DNA of 64,000 nucleotides from Bordetella sp. LUAb4 (GTDB lineage Bacteria; Pseudomonadota; Gammaproteobacteria; Burkholderiales; Burkholderiaceae_B): NCBI RefSeq assembly GCF_021325795.1, contig NZ_JAHPZX010000011.1, positions 62,001 to 126,000 of the forward strand, read 5' to 3'. Shown piece by piece: positions 56,382 to 64,000 of this stretch (position 1 is its first letter; each line of letters starts with the position of its first letter). The notes under the pieces were generated by a model. It saw only the letters and a program-made list of their open reading frames with translations, ran no database searches and was not told where the DNA came from. The position numbers and the translations under genes were made by a program.

Positions 56382-58552
56382 TCAAAAGAGCGGAAACCAG
56401 ACATCACCGGCAACGGGCGCCAGCGGCTTCGGAGTCTTGTGGACCACTTCGAACTTCTGGCGATCCGTAGATGCTTCCTGTCTACGCAACGTAACAGCAT
56501 CTACATCGACCCTATCAAAGCCGAGATCGCGGACGCGGATGTCGCCACCCACGAAAAACGTTCGTCCCCATGCAAAACCGCCAGGTGCGTATTCATGAAA
56601 GTAAGGGACCCGAAACCAGGCACGGCTGTCATGCACGTAATCATCCATCAGACGAACAGCGGCAGGAGGAAGCGCTTGAACCGCTTCGTCGGATGTATGT
56701 GCGAGCAGGAACGCGAGCATCTGGTCCCGAGGCTCCAGCACGAAATCCAGTGCCGGCTCGACCAATACACCTGCCAGCGTGATCGCTGCTTTGGACGCAA
56801 ATATGCCAACAGGAGACGGAATTCCTCGGCCGCCTCCACGATATCAGTCTGATCGTTGATTGTGACGTCCGTCGTTCCTTCCCCTGGACGGCTTTTCCGG
56901 CCCGCGGCAAGGTCGAGGATTTCCTTGTCTTTCACCTCGATCTGCTTGTCGATTTCGTTAGCCTGCTGGAGACACTGCAGGTTGCTCAGGAAATCTATAT
57001 CGAGTTCAGCCTTTTTCCTTTCCAGCTCGATCTTTTCGCGCTTCAGTTGGTCGAGCGGGGACGACGAAACGGGCTCGCTCGCGATCAGCGCTTCCAGTCC
57101 GAACGGCGTGAGCGCATCCTCGGTTGCGTAGCGGAAAAAGTCCTGCGATGTCACGTGGGTTTGGAAATTCGCGATGTCGGCGCGCAGCGTGCGCCATGCG
57201 AGCAACTGTCCCATGCCGATACGGAGAGCGGTTTCGAGGCTATCGAGCGGCTTTTGATTGACGGTGGCGAGCCATTCGTTGAAGGCACGGATAACCGTGG
57301 GCGATATGACGAAATCCTGTTCGACGATTTTCGAAACCGGCGTATTTCCACCTATCAAGGGAAGAGGCACACCCGCCTTCAAAGCCTGGATATACATGTC
57401 GTTCAAGGTAATCTGGCTGAGCTTGCTGCCCTCGCCTTCTCTCGATTTTCCTTGCTCGCCCATCCTGTAGCCACCGCCGACATCCGAATGCACACCGGGG
57501 TAGGCAACCTCGATCCGGTACCTTTCATCGAGCGGATAGCCGTTACCCTCTCGAATGGAATCCAGCGGAAAGCTCATCCTCTGTTCGTGAATGGAAAAAA
57601 ACTGCACGCACTTCCTCACCTGCTGGGGCACGTTGAGCGCGCCCCCCGCCGTCCATGCCCAGTGACCGTCGAACCCTTCCAGATCAACAGCTGCCGTGGC
57701 GCTGTCAGGGACCCCGACTGACGCGACGGTGTCGAACAATCCCAGGAAATTGACCTCGTAGGGAATTTCACCGGCGATCAGCCCGCCAGGCGCCCATTTA
57801 TTTATAAGGCGATTGACGAAGACCCGCGCACTGGCTGCGCCGCGCGAGAAACCGAAAACGTTTACCCAGATTTTTTTGATCGCGAGATTGAGCCGGCCTC
57901 CGGGACTGCTGTTGATCCTTTGCTGATGACCCAGCTCCCGATGGACGTTGTCCAAAGCTTTCTGCAATGCGTGATGGCTGGCGGACTGGATGCCTCTCGT
58001 GGCTAGATAGACGCTGCGGCCGAGGTTCGGGTTGGCCAAACTAACCGTCGTTGTGACTTCGTCAACGCCTTCCGTCGACACATCAACGTCGGCGTCCATG
58101 AGCGAGCAGAAGCCACGAGCGTCAGAAGGATCCAGCAGAATGCGGCCGGTCATTGCAATATGCAGCGCATTCGCCAGGCGGGTGTAGCCCCAGGCGACGC
58201 GCATGCCGAAGCCATTTGCCAGGGCCTTGCCCGATGTCGTGAATTCGTCCTCGCCTATCTCGTGGAATGGGGTGCCAACGCCGGGTATGTACGATGAGAA
58301 TATACCCAAGTCCGGGGTGTCGGGGCACGCTCGGTACAGTCGTGCGACATTTGAATGGGTGGGCGTTTCTTTGTTTCTCGTGTCCCAATCCAGATTGTTA
58401 TTCGTGCCATCGAAAAACAGGTTGACATGCAATGTCTGGGGACAACCGGCACCCACATCAGATACCGAGCACTGTCCCAGGCATTTGGCATGTTTGGCTT
58501 CAGACAGACGGTGCTCCTCGTTGAAGGGTTCCGGCCAGCGAATTACTCTCAT
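56382..58552 (-). pseudogene. Tle1-type (DUF2235) phospholipase effector, frameshifted
   Basis: The main frame from 58552 gives 634 aa ending at 56648. It has VNLFFDGTNNN near the start, the serine nucleophile in NVFGFSRGAASARVF (about residue 240) and the acid residue in HSDVGGGY, as in DUF2235 lipases delivered by type VI secretion. The last ~50 residues lose protein character. In another frame, 56382-56765 continues plausibly as VEPALDFVLEPRDQM and MDDYVHDSRAWF, a C-terminal motif I associate with this family. A stop (56844-56846) bounds that frame, so the shift lies between 56650 and 56843, probably at 56780-56840. A 1-nt deletion or a sequencing error would explain it. The rejoined protein would be about 720 aa. 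Confidence 0.8.
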
Positions 58553-58563
58553 GGCAGCTCCGC

Positions 58564-59109
58564 CTACTTTTTGATTACTTGGGTATCTAAGACGCCCTGG
58601 ACGATGTAGGGGTCGTCGTCTGCAGGCCTGACGGGCATGGTGGGTTGGTCCTGAATCTCAATACGAATGCGATCGCCTGGTAGAAAATGCACCCAAAATC
58701 CATAGGCCTTTTGACCATATGGCGGCACTTCAGCTAATGCGGTAAGCGTTTGATCACCACTCCTGTCGTCATCATAGGGATGAGTGTCCCGCCGCCACGT
58801 GATGATTTGCTTTTGGCCCGGACGCCATCGGACGGGAATCCCGATACAGCACATAGACTTAGCGCCACCCGAGCGTTCGAAACCGGGTTCCTTGGGAAAA
58901 ACATTCGGCCCGCCGGCCCCGAAATCCTCTCCTTCATTGGTGATCCAAAAACCGTCGATGTAAGCGTCGGTGTAGTTGTACCCACCGACATCGGCCGGAT
59001 AGCTTTTCGGTTCAGGAGGATCCCAGCATCCAGTCAACGTCAATAGCGTCGCCGCTAAGAAGCAGCTCAAGGCTCGACGTCGTAGAACAGGATTCATCAA
59101 GAGTCTCAT
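58564..59109 (-). CDS. Lipoprotein, probable immunity partner of the Tle1-type effector
   Basis: 181 aa from the ATG at 59109 (Met35 of the longer frame at 59097 is an alternative). The lipobox is LLTLTGC. The mature part begins WDPPEPKSYPADVGGYNYTD and contains KSMCCIGIPVRWRPGQ; it resembles DUF3304-type lipoproteins as I remember them. It lies 11 bp upstream of the effector gene on the same strand. Tle1 effectors act in the periplasm and are neutralised by periplasmic lipoproteins, so this is the likely immunity protein. Not tested against a database. Confidence 0.78.
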   Translation of the reverse strand: MRLLMNPVLRRRALSCFLAATLLTLTGCWDPPEPKSYPADVGGYNYTDAYIDGFWITNEGEDFGAGGPNVFPKEPGFERSGGAKSMCCIGIPVRWRPGQKQIITWRRDTHPYDDDRSGDQTLTALAEVPPYGQKAYGFWVHFLPGDRIRIEIQDQPTMPVRPADDDPYIVQGVLDTQVIKK

Positions 59110-59410
59110 TAAGGTGAAAATACGTCGCACATGCGACTTCAATCTTCGGAAAGAAGTTTCCACGGCAACACTGTGAGTCGATATAGGAAAATTCCGCAAT
59201 GCGTGAGCGCACGCCTTCTGCGCCGTGACCGGGGTGCACCCATCAAGAAAATGTTAAGACTCCGCCCCCTGCCGCCCCCGCGCAACATCTCTTGTCCGTG
59301 ATGGCGAGGGACTTTTTTCTGCATGATTGGGGACCGCGCGCAAACAACATTTATCCAACACGTAAAATGGCAGGAATTCGTGCAAGTGATTCTTATTCAT
59401 TCTCGTGACC
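59110..59410. other. Divergent intergenic region, immunity lipoprotein / response regulator
   Basis: About 300 bp with no gene. The promoter-proximal part near the response regulator carries a Fur-like sequence at 59388-59405. No terminator or other palindrome was seen. Confidence 0.55.
59388..59405. promoter_or_regulatory. Fur-like sequence before the two-component operon
   Basis: TGATTCTTATTCATTCTC shares an 11-mer, TGATTCTTATT, with the Fur box in front of the siderophore receptor (9537-9547). It lies 5 bp before the response regulator ATG. The match to full Fur hexamers is partial. Confidence 0.35.
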
Positions 59411-60094
59411 ATGCGCATCCTGATCATCGAAGACGACCCCGACATCCTGGGCAATATCGCCCATCACCTGGAGGCGCGCGGTTATATCGTCGACTGCGCG
59501 AGCGACGGGCTGCGAGGCTACGGGTTGGCTGAGCAGGACAACTTCGACCTGATCGTGCTGGACCTGATGCTGCCGCGCCTGGACGGCTACGAGCTGTGCC
59601 GCAAGCTGCGCAAGGAAGCCGGCCTGGACACGCCCATCATCATCGTGACGGCGCGCGACACGCTGGATGACCGTCTGCACGGTTTCGACGTGGGCGCCGA
59701 CGACTATCTGGTCAAACCCTTCGCGCTGGCGGAACTGTCGGCGCGCATCAAGGCCTTGCTGCACCGCGCGCGCGGCGGCACGCAGCACCGCATACTGCGC
59801 GTAGGCGACCTGGAGCTGGACCTGGACACGCGCCGCCTGAGCCGTGCCGGCCAGCTTCTGCGCCTACCGCCGGCGCCTTTGCAATTGCTGACCATGCTGA
59901 TGCGCGCCAGCCCGGCAGTCGTACACCGGTCACGTCTGGAGGAAGCGCTGTGGCGCGACTCGCCGCCGGACAGCGACAGCCTGCGCACGCATATCCACCA
60001 GATTCGCCAGACCATCGACAAGCCCTACCCCGAAGCCTTGCTGCACACCGTCCATGGCATCGGCTATCAAATGCGGGGCGGAGATGGCGGCTGA
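59411..60094 (+). CDS. OmpR-family response regulator
   Basis: 227 aa from the ATG at 59411; an in-frame GTG at 59405 also exists. The receiver domain has the acidic pocket (IIEDDPD), the phosphoryl Asp in DLIVLDLMLPRLDGYEL, Thr/Lys switch residues in VTARD and VKPFAL, and the C-terminal winged helix (about 130-225, SLRTHIHQIRQTIDKP). Its end overlaps the sensor kinase start by 11 nt. Signal unknown. Confidence 0.95.
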   Translation: MRILIIEDDPDILGNIAHHLEARGYIVDCASDGLRGYGLAEQDNFDLIVLDLMLPRLDGYELCRKLRKEAGLDTPIIIVTARDTLDDRLHGFDVGADDYLVKPFALAELSARIKALLHRARGGTQHRILRVGDLELDLDTRRLSRAGQLLRLPPAPLQLLTMLMRASPAVVHRSRLEEALWRDSPPDSDSLRTHIHQIRQTIDKPYPEALLHTVHGIGYQMRGGDGG

Positions 60095-61514
60095 GCGCGC
60101 GGCCGCGGCGTCTCCCCGCCCGCGGGTACGCGCGCTGGCGCGGCATCTCTTTCTCACGTATCTATTGCTGACCCTGGTCGCGACGGGTGCCATCGCCCTG
60201 CTGTCCCTGTGGACGGTCGGCACGCTGGAAACCCATTTGCAGCGCATCGACATGGGCATGGCCGTGGAGCGCGTGCGCTCCGAATACCTGGCGGGCGAGG
60301 ATGTCGGCCGGGTCGACCGCTTCTTCCATGGCGCGCCGGGCAGCGCGGCCTTCCCCGACTGGCTGCGCCATCTCTCGCCGGATTTTCACAAGATCGAAAG
60401 GGATGGCCGCGTCTGGCACGTCATGGGCAGCGACCAGGACGGCGTGCGGTATATGCTGCTGCGCGACTACACCGACTATGAACGTGGCCTGCGCCGTTCG
60501 CATTGGCTCACGGTAGCCGCTGTCGCGGCCAGCCTGCTGCTGGCCTTTCTGCTCGGCGCGGTAGCAGCGCGGCGAGTGCTGCGGCCGTTGGCCCGGCTGG
60601 CCATGCAAATGAGCCTAAGGGGCGGACTGCCGCCCCGCACACGGCTGGCGCAAGACTATCCACGCGACGAGATCGGCCAGCTCGCGGCCGCCTTCGACGA
60701 TACCTACAACCAGCTGGAACAGGCGCTGGAGCGGGAACAGTTATTCACCGCCGACGTCAGCCACGAGCTGCGCACGCCGCTGATGGTGGTATCCAGCTCC
60801 AGCGAGGTCTTGCTGGACGACGCCAATCTCGACGCGAACCAGACCGCGCAATTGCACCGCATCCAGGCCGCGGCGCGCGACATGCATCAACACCTGGACG
60901 CCTACCTGATGCTGGCGCGCGGCCGCGCCGATGCCAGCGGCTTTCCGCAAACCACCGTGTTCGCGGCCGCCCAGGAGCAGGTCGCCCATTGGCAGCCGCG
61001 CGCGCAGCGGCTGGGGGTTACTCTCGATTGGAAAGACATTGCTGTTGCGGATCGAAGCGATATCGACCTGAAGATCACTTCGCATAGGGGTCCGGCCGGC
61101 GGTCCGGGACAAGCGACTAGTGACACGGCGGGCGCCCTGCCTGCCAGGATAAGCGCGGCATCGCTTGGCGCCGCCACGCAAACCTATCCCGCGCCTTTGC
61201 TACGCATCGTCCTATCCAACCTGATCCGCAACGCCTTGCAGCACGCCACCGGCGCGCGCCACGTCTCCGTACTCGTCGGCCCGGACAGCATGGAAGTGCG
61301 CGATGACGGGGCCGGCATCCCGGCGGACCGCCAGGAAACCGCCTTCGCGCCTTTCGTTCAAGGCCGCAAGGGCGGGCCGGAGAATCTGGGCCTGGGACTG
61401 TCCCTGATCCAGCGTATCTGCAATCACCAGCGCTGGCAGGTGACGCTGGAGTCGGCGCCGGATCAAGGCAGCCGCTTCCGCGTGGACCTGAGCGGGCCGG
61501 AAGACAAAGGCTGA
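60084..61514 (+). CDS. Membrane sensor histidine kinase
   Basis: 476 aa from the ATG at 60084, with GGCGGAG just upstream. Membrane helices lie at about 21-43 and 143-165 with a ~100-residue periplasmic sensor between. A HAMP-like linker is followed by the phosphoacceptor His in FTADVSHELRTPLMV (about residue 230) and an ATP-binding domain with NLIRNALQHA, DDGAGIP and LGLGLSLIQ. A Ser/Ala/Gly-rich stretch of about 35 residues (about 330-365) is inserted just before the N-box. Partner of the response regulator. Confidence 0.94.
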   Translation: MAAERAAAASPRPRVRALARHLFLTYLLLTLVATGAIALLSLWTVGTLETHLQRIDMGMAVERVRSEYLAGEDVGRVDRFFHGAPGSAAFPDWLRHLSPDFHKIERDGRVWHVMGSDQDGVRYMLLRDYTDYERGLRRSHWLTVAAVAASLLLAFLLGAVAARRVLRPLARLAMQMSLRGGLPPRTRLAQDYPRDEIGQLAAAFDDTYNQLEQALEREQLFTADVSHELRTPLMVVSSSSEVLLDDANLDANQTAQLHRIQAAARDMHQHLDAYLMLARGRADASGFPQTTVFAAAQEQVAHWQPRAQRLGVTLDWKDIAVADRSDIDLKITSHRGPAGGPGQATSDTAGALPARISAASLGAATQTYPAPLLRIVLSNLIRNALQHATGARHVSVLVGPDSMEVRDDGAGIPADRQETAFAPFVQGRKGGPENLGLGLSLIQRICNHQRWQVTLESAPDQGSRFRVDLSGPEDKG

Positions 61515-61571
61515 AAGCCGTTCCGGCTTGCCTCAACGCCGCCTGATCAAACGCCTTGTCCTGCAAGACGT

Positions 61572-61660
61572 CCTGCCTGGCTAGCCCTCCTGCCTGGCCA
61601 GACGCCCTGCCTGGCTAGCCACTCGGCCCTGGCAGCCGGCTGCCTGACTGCCTGGCTGCC
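61572..61660. repeat. Short direct repeats CCTGCCTGG(C/T)
   Basis: The 15-mer CCTGCCTGGCTAGCC occurs at 61572-61586 and again exactly 34 bp later at 61606-61620, with a variant between (61588-61602) and a fourth degenerate copy near 61647. They lie in the gap between the convergent sensor kinase and isochorismatase-like genes. Confidence 0.85.
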
Positions 61661-61669
61661 CCGCCAGTC

Positions 61670-62296
61670 TCAACCGCGACGCTGGCGAGCCTTCTGATTG
61701 GACACATAGATGTTCTCGCGCAGCGGCGGTTCGCCGCTTTCCAGCAGCGCCACCCACTCGTCGGTGGTCAGCACGGCAGCGAAGGACGATTGCAGCACCA
61801 CGGTGAAGACGCGATGGATTTCTTCCGCGGTAGCGGCGCCGGCGCGATTTTCATAGGGCAATGAACCACTGGCGTCGTTGAGGAATTCCAGCGACAGGCC
61901 GGCATGCTTGGCATGCTTGATGGTCGAGTCGTCGCAGTTGTGCGTCATGTAGCCGACGATGGTCAGCGTGTCGATGCTTTCCTTTTCGATCCACTCGCCC
62001 AATCCGGTGCCGGCGAAGGCACTGGCCATGGCCTTCTCCACGAACAGGGCGTGCGGCCGGATGGCGATGGACGGATGCAGTTCAGCGCCCTTGGATCCGC
62101 GCGCGAAGATGGGCGACTGGGCCGGCGCCAGATGCTGGACCAATACCACGGGAATGTCATGCGCCTGGGCGGCGTCGATGGCACGATTGATATTGGCCAG
62201 GGAAACAGCAGGATCCGGATACTCGATGGGAAGATTGCCGGTGAAGTACTCGTTCTGAACGTCGATGACGACAAGCGCGCGGCGGGGGGCTGGCAT
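61670..62296 (-). CDS. Isochorismatase-like cysteine hydrolase
   Basis: A 208-aa protein with catalytic Asp in [10 protein letters not shown], Lys in VEKAMASAF and Cys in [11 protein letters not shown], with the usual cis-peptide region before the Cys. Family members hydrolyse isochorismate, nicotinamide, carbamoyl-type or related amides; the specific substrate is not evident. It is convergent with the sensor kinase and divergent from the YnfA gene. Confidence 0.92.
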   Translation of the reverse strand: MPAPRRALVVIDVQNEYFTGNLPIEYPDPAVSLANINRAIDAAQAHDIPVVLVQHLAPAQSPIFARGSKGAELHPSIAIRPHALFVEKAMASAFAGTGLGEWIEKESIDTLTIVGYMTHNCDDSTIKHAKHAGLSLEFLNDASGSLPYENRAGAATAEEIHRVFTVVLQSSFAAVLTTDEWVALLESGEPPLRENIYVSNQKARQRRG

Positions 62297-62364
62297 GGGG
62301 GGACTCCGTTGAGGTGATGCGAGCAGTTTACGGCGGGTCCTGGATTCCCGGGAGGGGTGCGCCG

Positions 62365-62745
62365 ATGGTTATCATCGCGGCTATCCCACCCCGCCTTGGA
62401 AGGCTCCGGATTACTTTGAACATCCTGCTTACCACCGCCCTGTACGCCGTGACAGCGCTCGCCGAAATCGTCGGCTGCTATCTGCCCTGGCTGGTCCTCA
62501 AGCAAGACCGCAGCCCCCTGCTGCTGATCCCCGCCGCCGTCTCGCTGGCCGTGTTCGCGTGGCTGCTGACCTTGCATCCCAGCGCTGCCGGGCGGACCTA
62601 CGCCGCTTACGGCGGCATGTATATCGCCATCGCCCTGATCTGGCTGCGCATCGTCGACGGCGTACCCCTCACCCGCTGGGACATCACCGGCGCGGCCATC
62701 GCACTGGCAGGCATGGCAGTGATCGCTTTCCAGCCGTCGAGTTAA
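62365..62745 (+). CDS. YnfA/UPF0060-family small membrane protein
   Basis: 126 aa from the ATG at 62365, with GGAGGGG 7 nt upstream. The UPF0060 core begins near a possible TTG start at 62416. It has four predicted helices. Matches to E. coli YnfA include [35 protein letters not shown] and [13 protein letters not shown]. YnfA-type proteins have been linked to small multidrug transport; transport here is inferred. Confidence 0.92.
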   Translation: MVIIAAIPPRLGRLRITLNILLTTALYAVTALAEIVGCYLPWLVLKQDRSPLLLIPAAVSLAVFAWLLTLHPSAAGRTYAAYGGMYIAIALIWLRIVDGVPLTRWDITGAAIALAGMAVIAFQPSS

Positions 62746-62886
62746 GCCGCTGACTGGGCGTTAATTGACATCGAATAACTTACCGCCGTACTGGATGAAT
62801 TAAGCACACGCTTCGGATCGCTTGTCCCACAAGTTGCTACCAGCGGACTTCGGACAAGTTCAAGGGGGAAGTGTGTGACCGGTTCA

Positions 62887-64000
62887 TCAAGGAGGACTAC
62901 CCTCCACTTGCGGTCCCGGCAGGAATCGGAAAGCAAGCGCCGCGATGACCAGCAATAGTGCGATGCTGCCCATGACCGGACCGAAAGGCTCCAGGCCCCA
63001 GCCCTGCGCGTGGGTCGCGACCCAGCCCGTGAACCACTGCATGGCCGCCACCCCCAGGAACATGGCCATCGTGAAGAGTGCCATGGCCCGGCCGGTAATG
63101 CCTGCCGGATAGGAAGACCGCACATCGGCGTATTGCAGGATGGCGAAGCCGGAAAAAAAGCCCACCGCCAGCGCGGTCAGCACATCGCACCAAGGGCCGA
63201 ATTCAAAAGCGATGACGGTGAACAGCACGGCGAAGATCAAGGCACACGCTACCAGCCAGCGGCGCCGGCGCGCCGGACCCGGGTCGAGGCGCCCGAAGAC
63301 CATGGGCCCGACCATGGCGCTCAATGACAAGGCCAAGGCTACGTTGCCGCTCTGCACCAGGGAAAAGCCGTGGCGGCTGATCAGCATCGGCCCCAGCCAC
63401 AAGCCGCGTAGCGTTATGAACGCGGCATAGCACACGAAGCTCAACGTCACGATGCCCCAGGTATGCGGCATCTTCAACAAGGCGCCGAAACGCATCAGCG
63501 CCTCACGCACCGATTCACGCGGCGCGCCGCCCGCAACGGCCTGGTTGCTCACCAGCCGGTCTTCATGCACGCTGCGGAACACCCATAGCCAGGCCAGCAC
63601 GGACAACGCGGCCAAAACCCAGAACCCCATGCGCCAGCTGCTCTTCTCGATCAGCCACGCCAGAGGCGTGCCAGTGAACAGCATGCCCGTGACACCGATG
63701 GCCATGGCCATGCCCGACACGGCGGCAAACTTCTGCACCGGGAAGTAGCGCGAGATGAAGACCGTCGCCGCCAGGAAGGCCGGCGCGCAGCCGATGCCTA
63801 TCAACGCCTGCCCCGCCACCAACGTCCCATAGTCCGGCGCCAGCGCCGACAGCACCGCGCCGATGATGGTCAGCGGCGCCGCCACGAGTATCGTGCGCCG
63901 CACGCCCCACAGATCTATGCCTATCCCCATGAACAGCTGCATGGCGCCGAACATGAAATGGAAACTGCCTGCGAACGTCCCCAGTTGCTGCGGCGACAAT
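62887..64000 (-). CDS. MFS transporter, N-terminus outside the window (partial)
   Basis: At least 370 aa; the reading frame is open to the right edge and the TTG at 63999 is not a credible start, so the first helix and true start lie beyond. Many membrane helices and the MFS cytoplasmic-loop motif (GRLDPGPARRRR) are visible. It resembles YjjL/NarK-like drug or carboxylate carriers only in general form; substrate unknown. It is convergent with the YnfA gene. Confidence 0.9.
   Translation of the reverse strand, partial: LSPQQLGTFAGSFHFMFGAMQLFMGIGIDLWGVRRTILVAAPLTIIGAVLSALAPDYGTLVAGQALIGIGCAPAFLAATVFISRYFPVQKFAAVSGMAMAIGVTGMLFTGTPLAWLIEKSSWRMGFWVLAALSVLAWLWVFRSVHEDRLVSNQAVAGGAPRESVREALMRFGALLKMPHTWGIVTLSFVCYAAFITLRGLWLGPMLISRHGFSLVQSGNVALALSLSAMVGPMVFGRLDPGPARRRRWLVACALIFAVLFTVIAFEFGPWCDVLTALAVGFFSGFAILQYADVRSSYPAGITGRAMALFTMAMFLGVAAMQWFTGWVATHAQGWGLEPFGPVMGSIALLLVIAALAFRFLPGPQVEGSPP

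Noticed and set aside
1-64000. Mobile elements, CRISPR arrays, tRNA or rRNA genes
   Set aside because: No transposase, integrase, spaced direct repeats or tRNA-like cloverleaf was noticed on reading; a covariance search was not possible here.

Overview
The window is 64 kb of GC-rich chromosome from a betaproteobacterium, most likely a Bordetella/Achromobacter relative (Alcaligenaceae). The evidence is a complete nuoA-N operon with an upstream betaproteobacterial porin, a Bug-family solute-binding protein, AtuA/DUF1446 and DUF4387 genes, an NsrR/Hmp pair, and the end of an mfd-like gene beside serB. No rRNA, tRNA, CRISPR array, transposase or integrase was seen. Family names were assigned by reading translations from memory, not by database search.

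Layout. 1-1031: tail of an mfd-like gene, then serB. 977-6102: five minus-strand genes of unknown function that look like a duplicated module (protein A, promoter, protein B; one copy also has a coiled-coil gene). Two of its gaps carry near-identical promoter-like sites, GGAACT-N16-TCACTACC, resembling the hrp box of HrpL-type ECF sigma factors. 6261-9548: piuC and a TonB-dependent siderophore receptor under a Fur-box-like site. 9826-11949: an S9 prolyl oligopeptidase with an unusual N-terminus and a GGAACC-N15-CCAC site upstream. 11960-27147: a DUF2818 gene and the 14-gene complex I operon, ending in a clear terminator. 27363-28656: a general porin.

28976-37617 holds a TetR regulator coupled to a hotdog thioesterase, a gamma-glutamyltransferase paired with a peptide-type ABC binding protein, a double-hotdog thioesterase, a flavin disulfide reductase and a PQQ-type sugar dehydrogenase. 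37843-52067 holds a large MscS channel, periplasmic Cu/Zn superoxide dismutase, a LysR-controlled CitE/CoA-transferase/AtzH-like operon, an HPII-type catalase, an NHL-repeat lipoprotein, and flavohaemoglobin divergent from NsrR with palindromic operators between. 52052-56149 is a LysR/Bug/AtuA/DUF4387 catabolic cluster.

56382-59109 looks like a type VI secretion effector/immunity pair: a Tle1-type (DUF2235) phospholipase with a frameshifted C-terminus, and a lipoprotein likely to be its immunity partner. 59411-64000 holds an OmpR/EnvZ-type two-component system, an isochorismatase-like hydrolase, a YnfA-family membrane protein and a truncated MFS transporter.

The part most likely to be undescribed is the duplicated island at 977-6102, together with the shared ECF-like promoter and the S9 peptidase that may belong to the same regulon. 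Working model, as inference: these are type III secretion-linked (BtrS/HrpL-type) secreted or accessory proteins.
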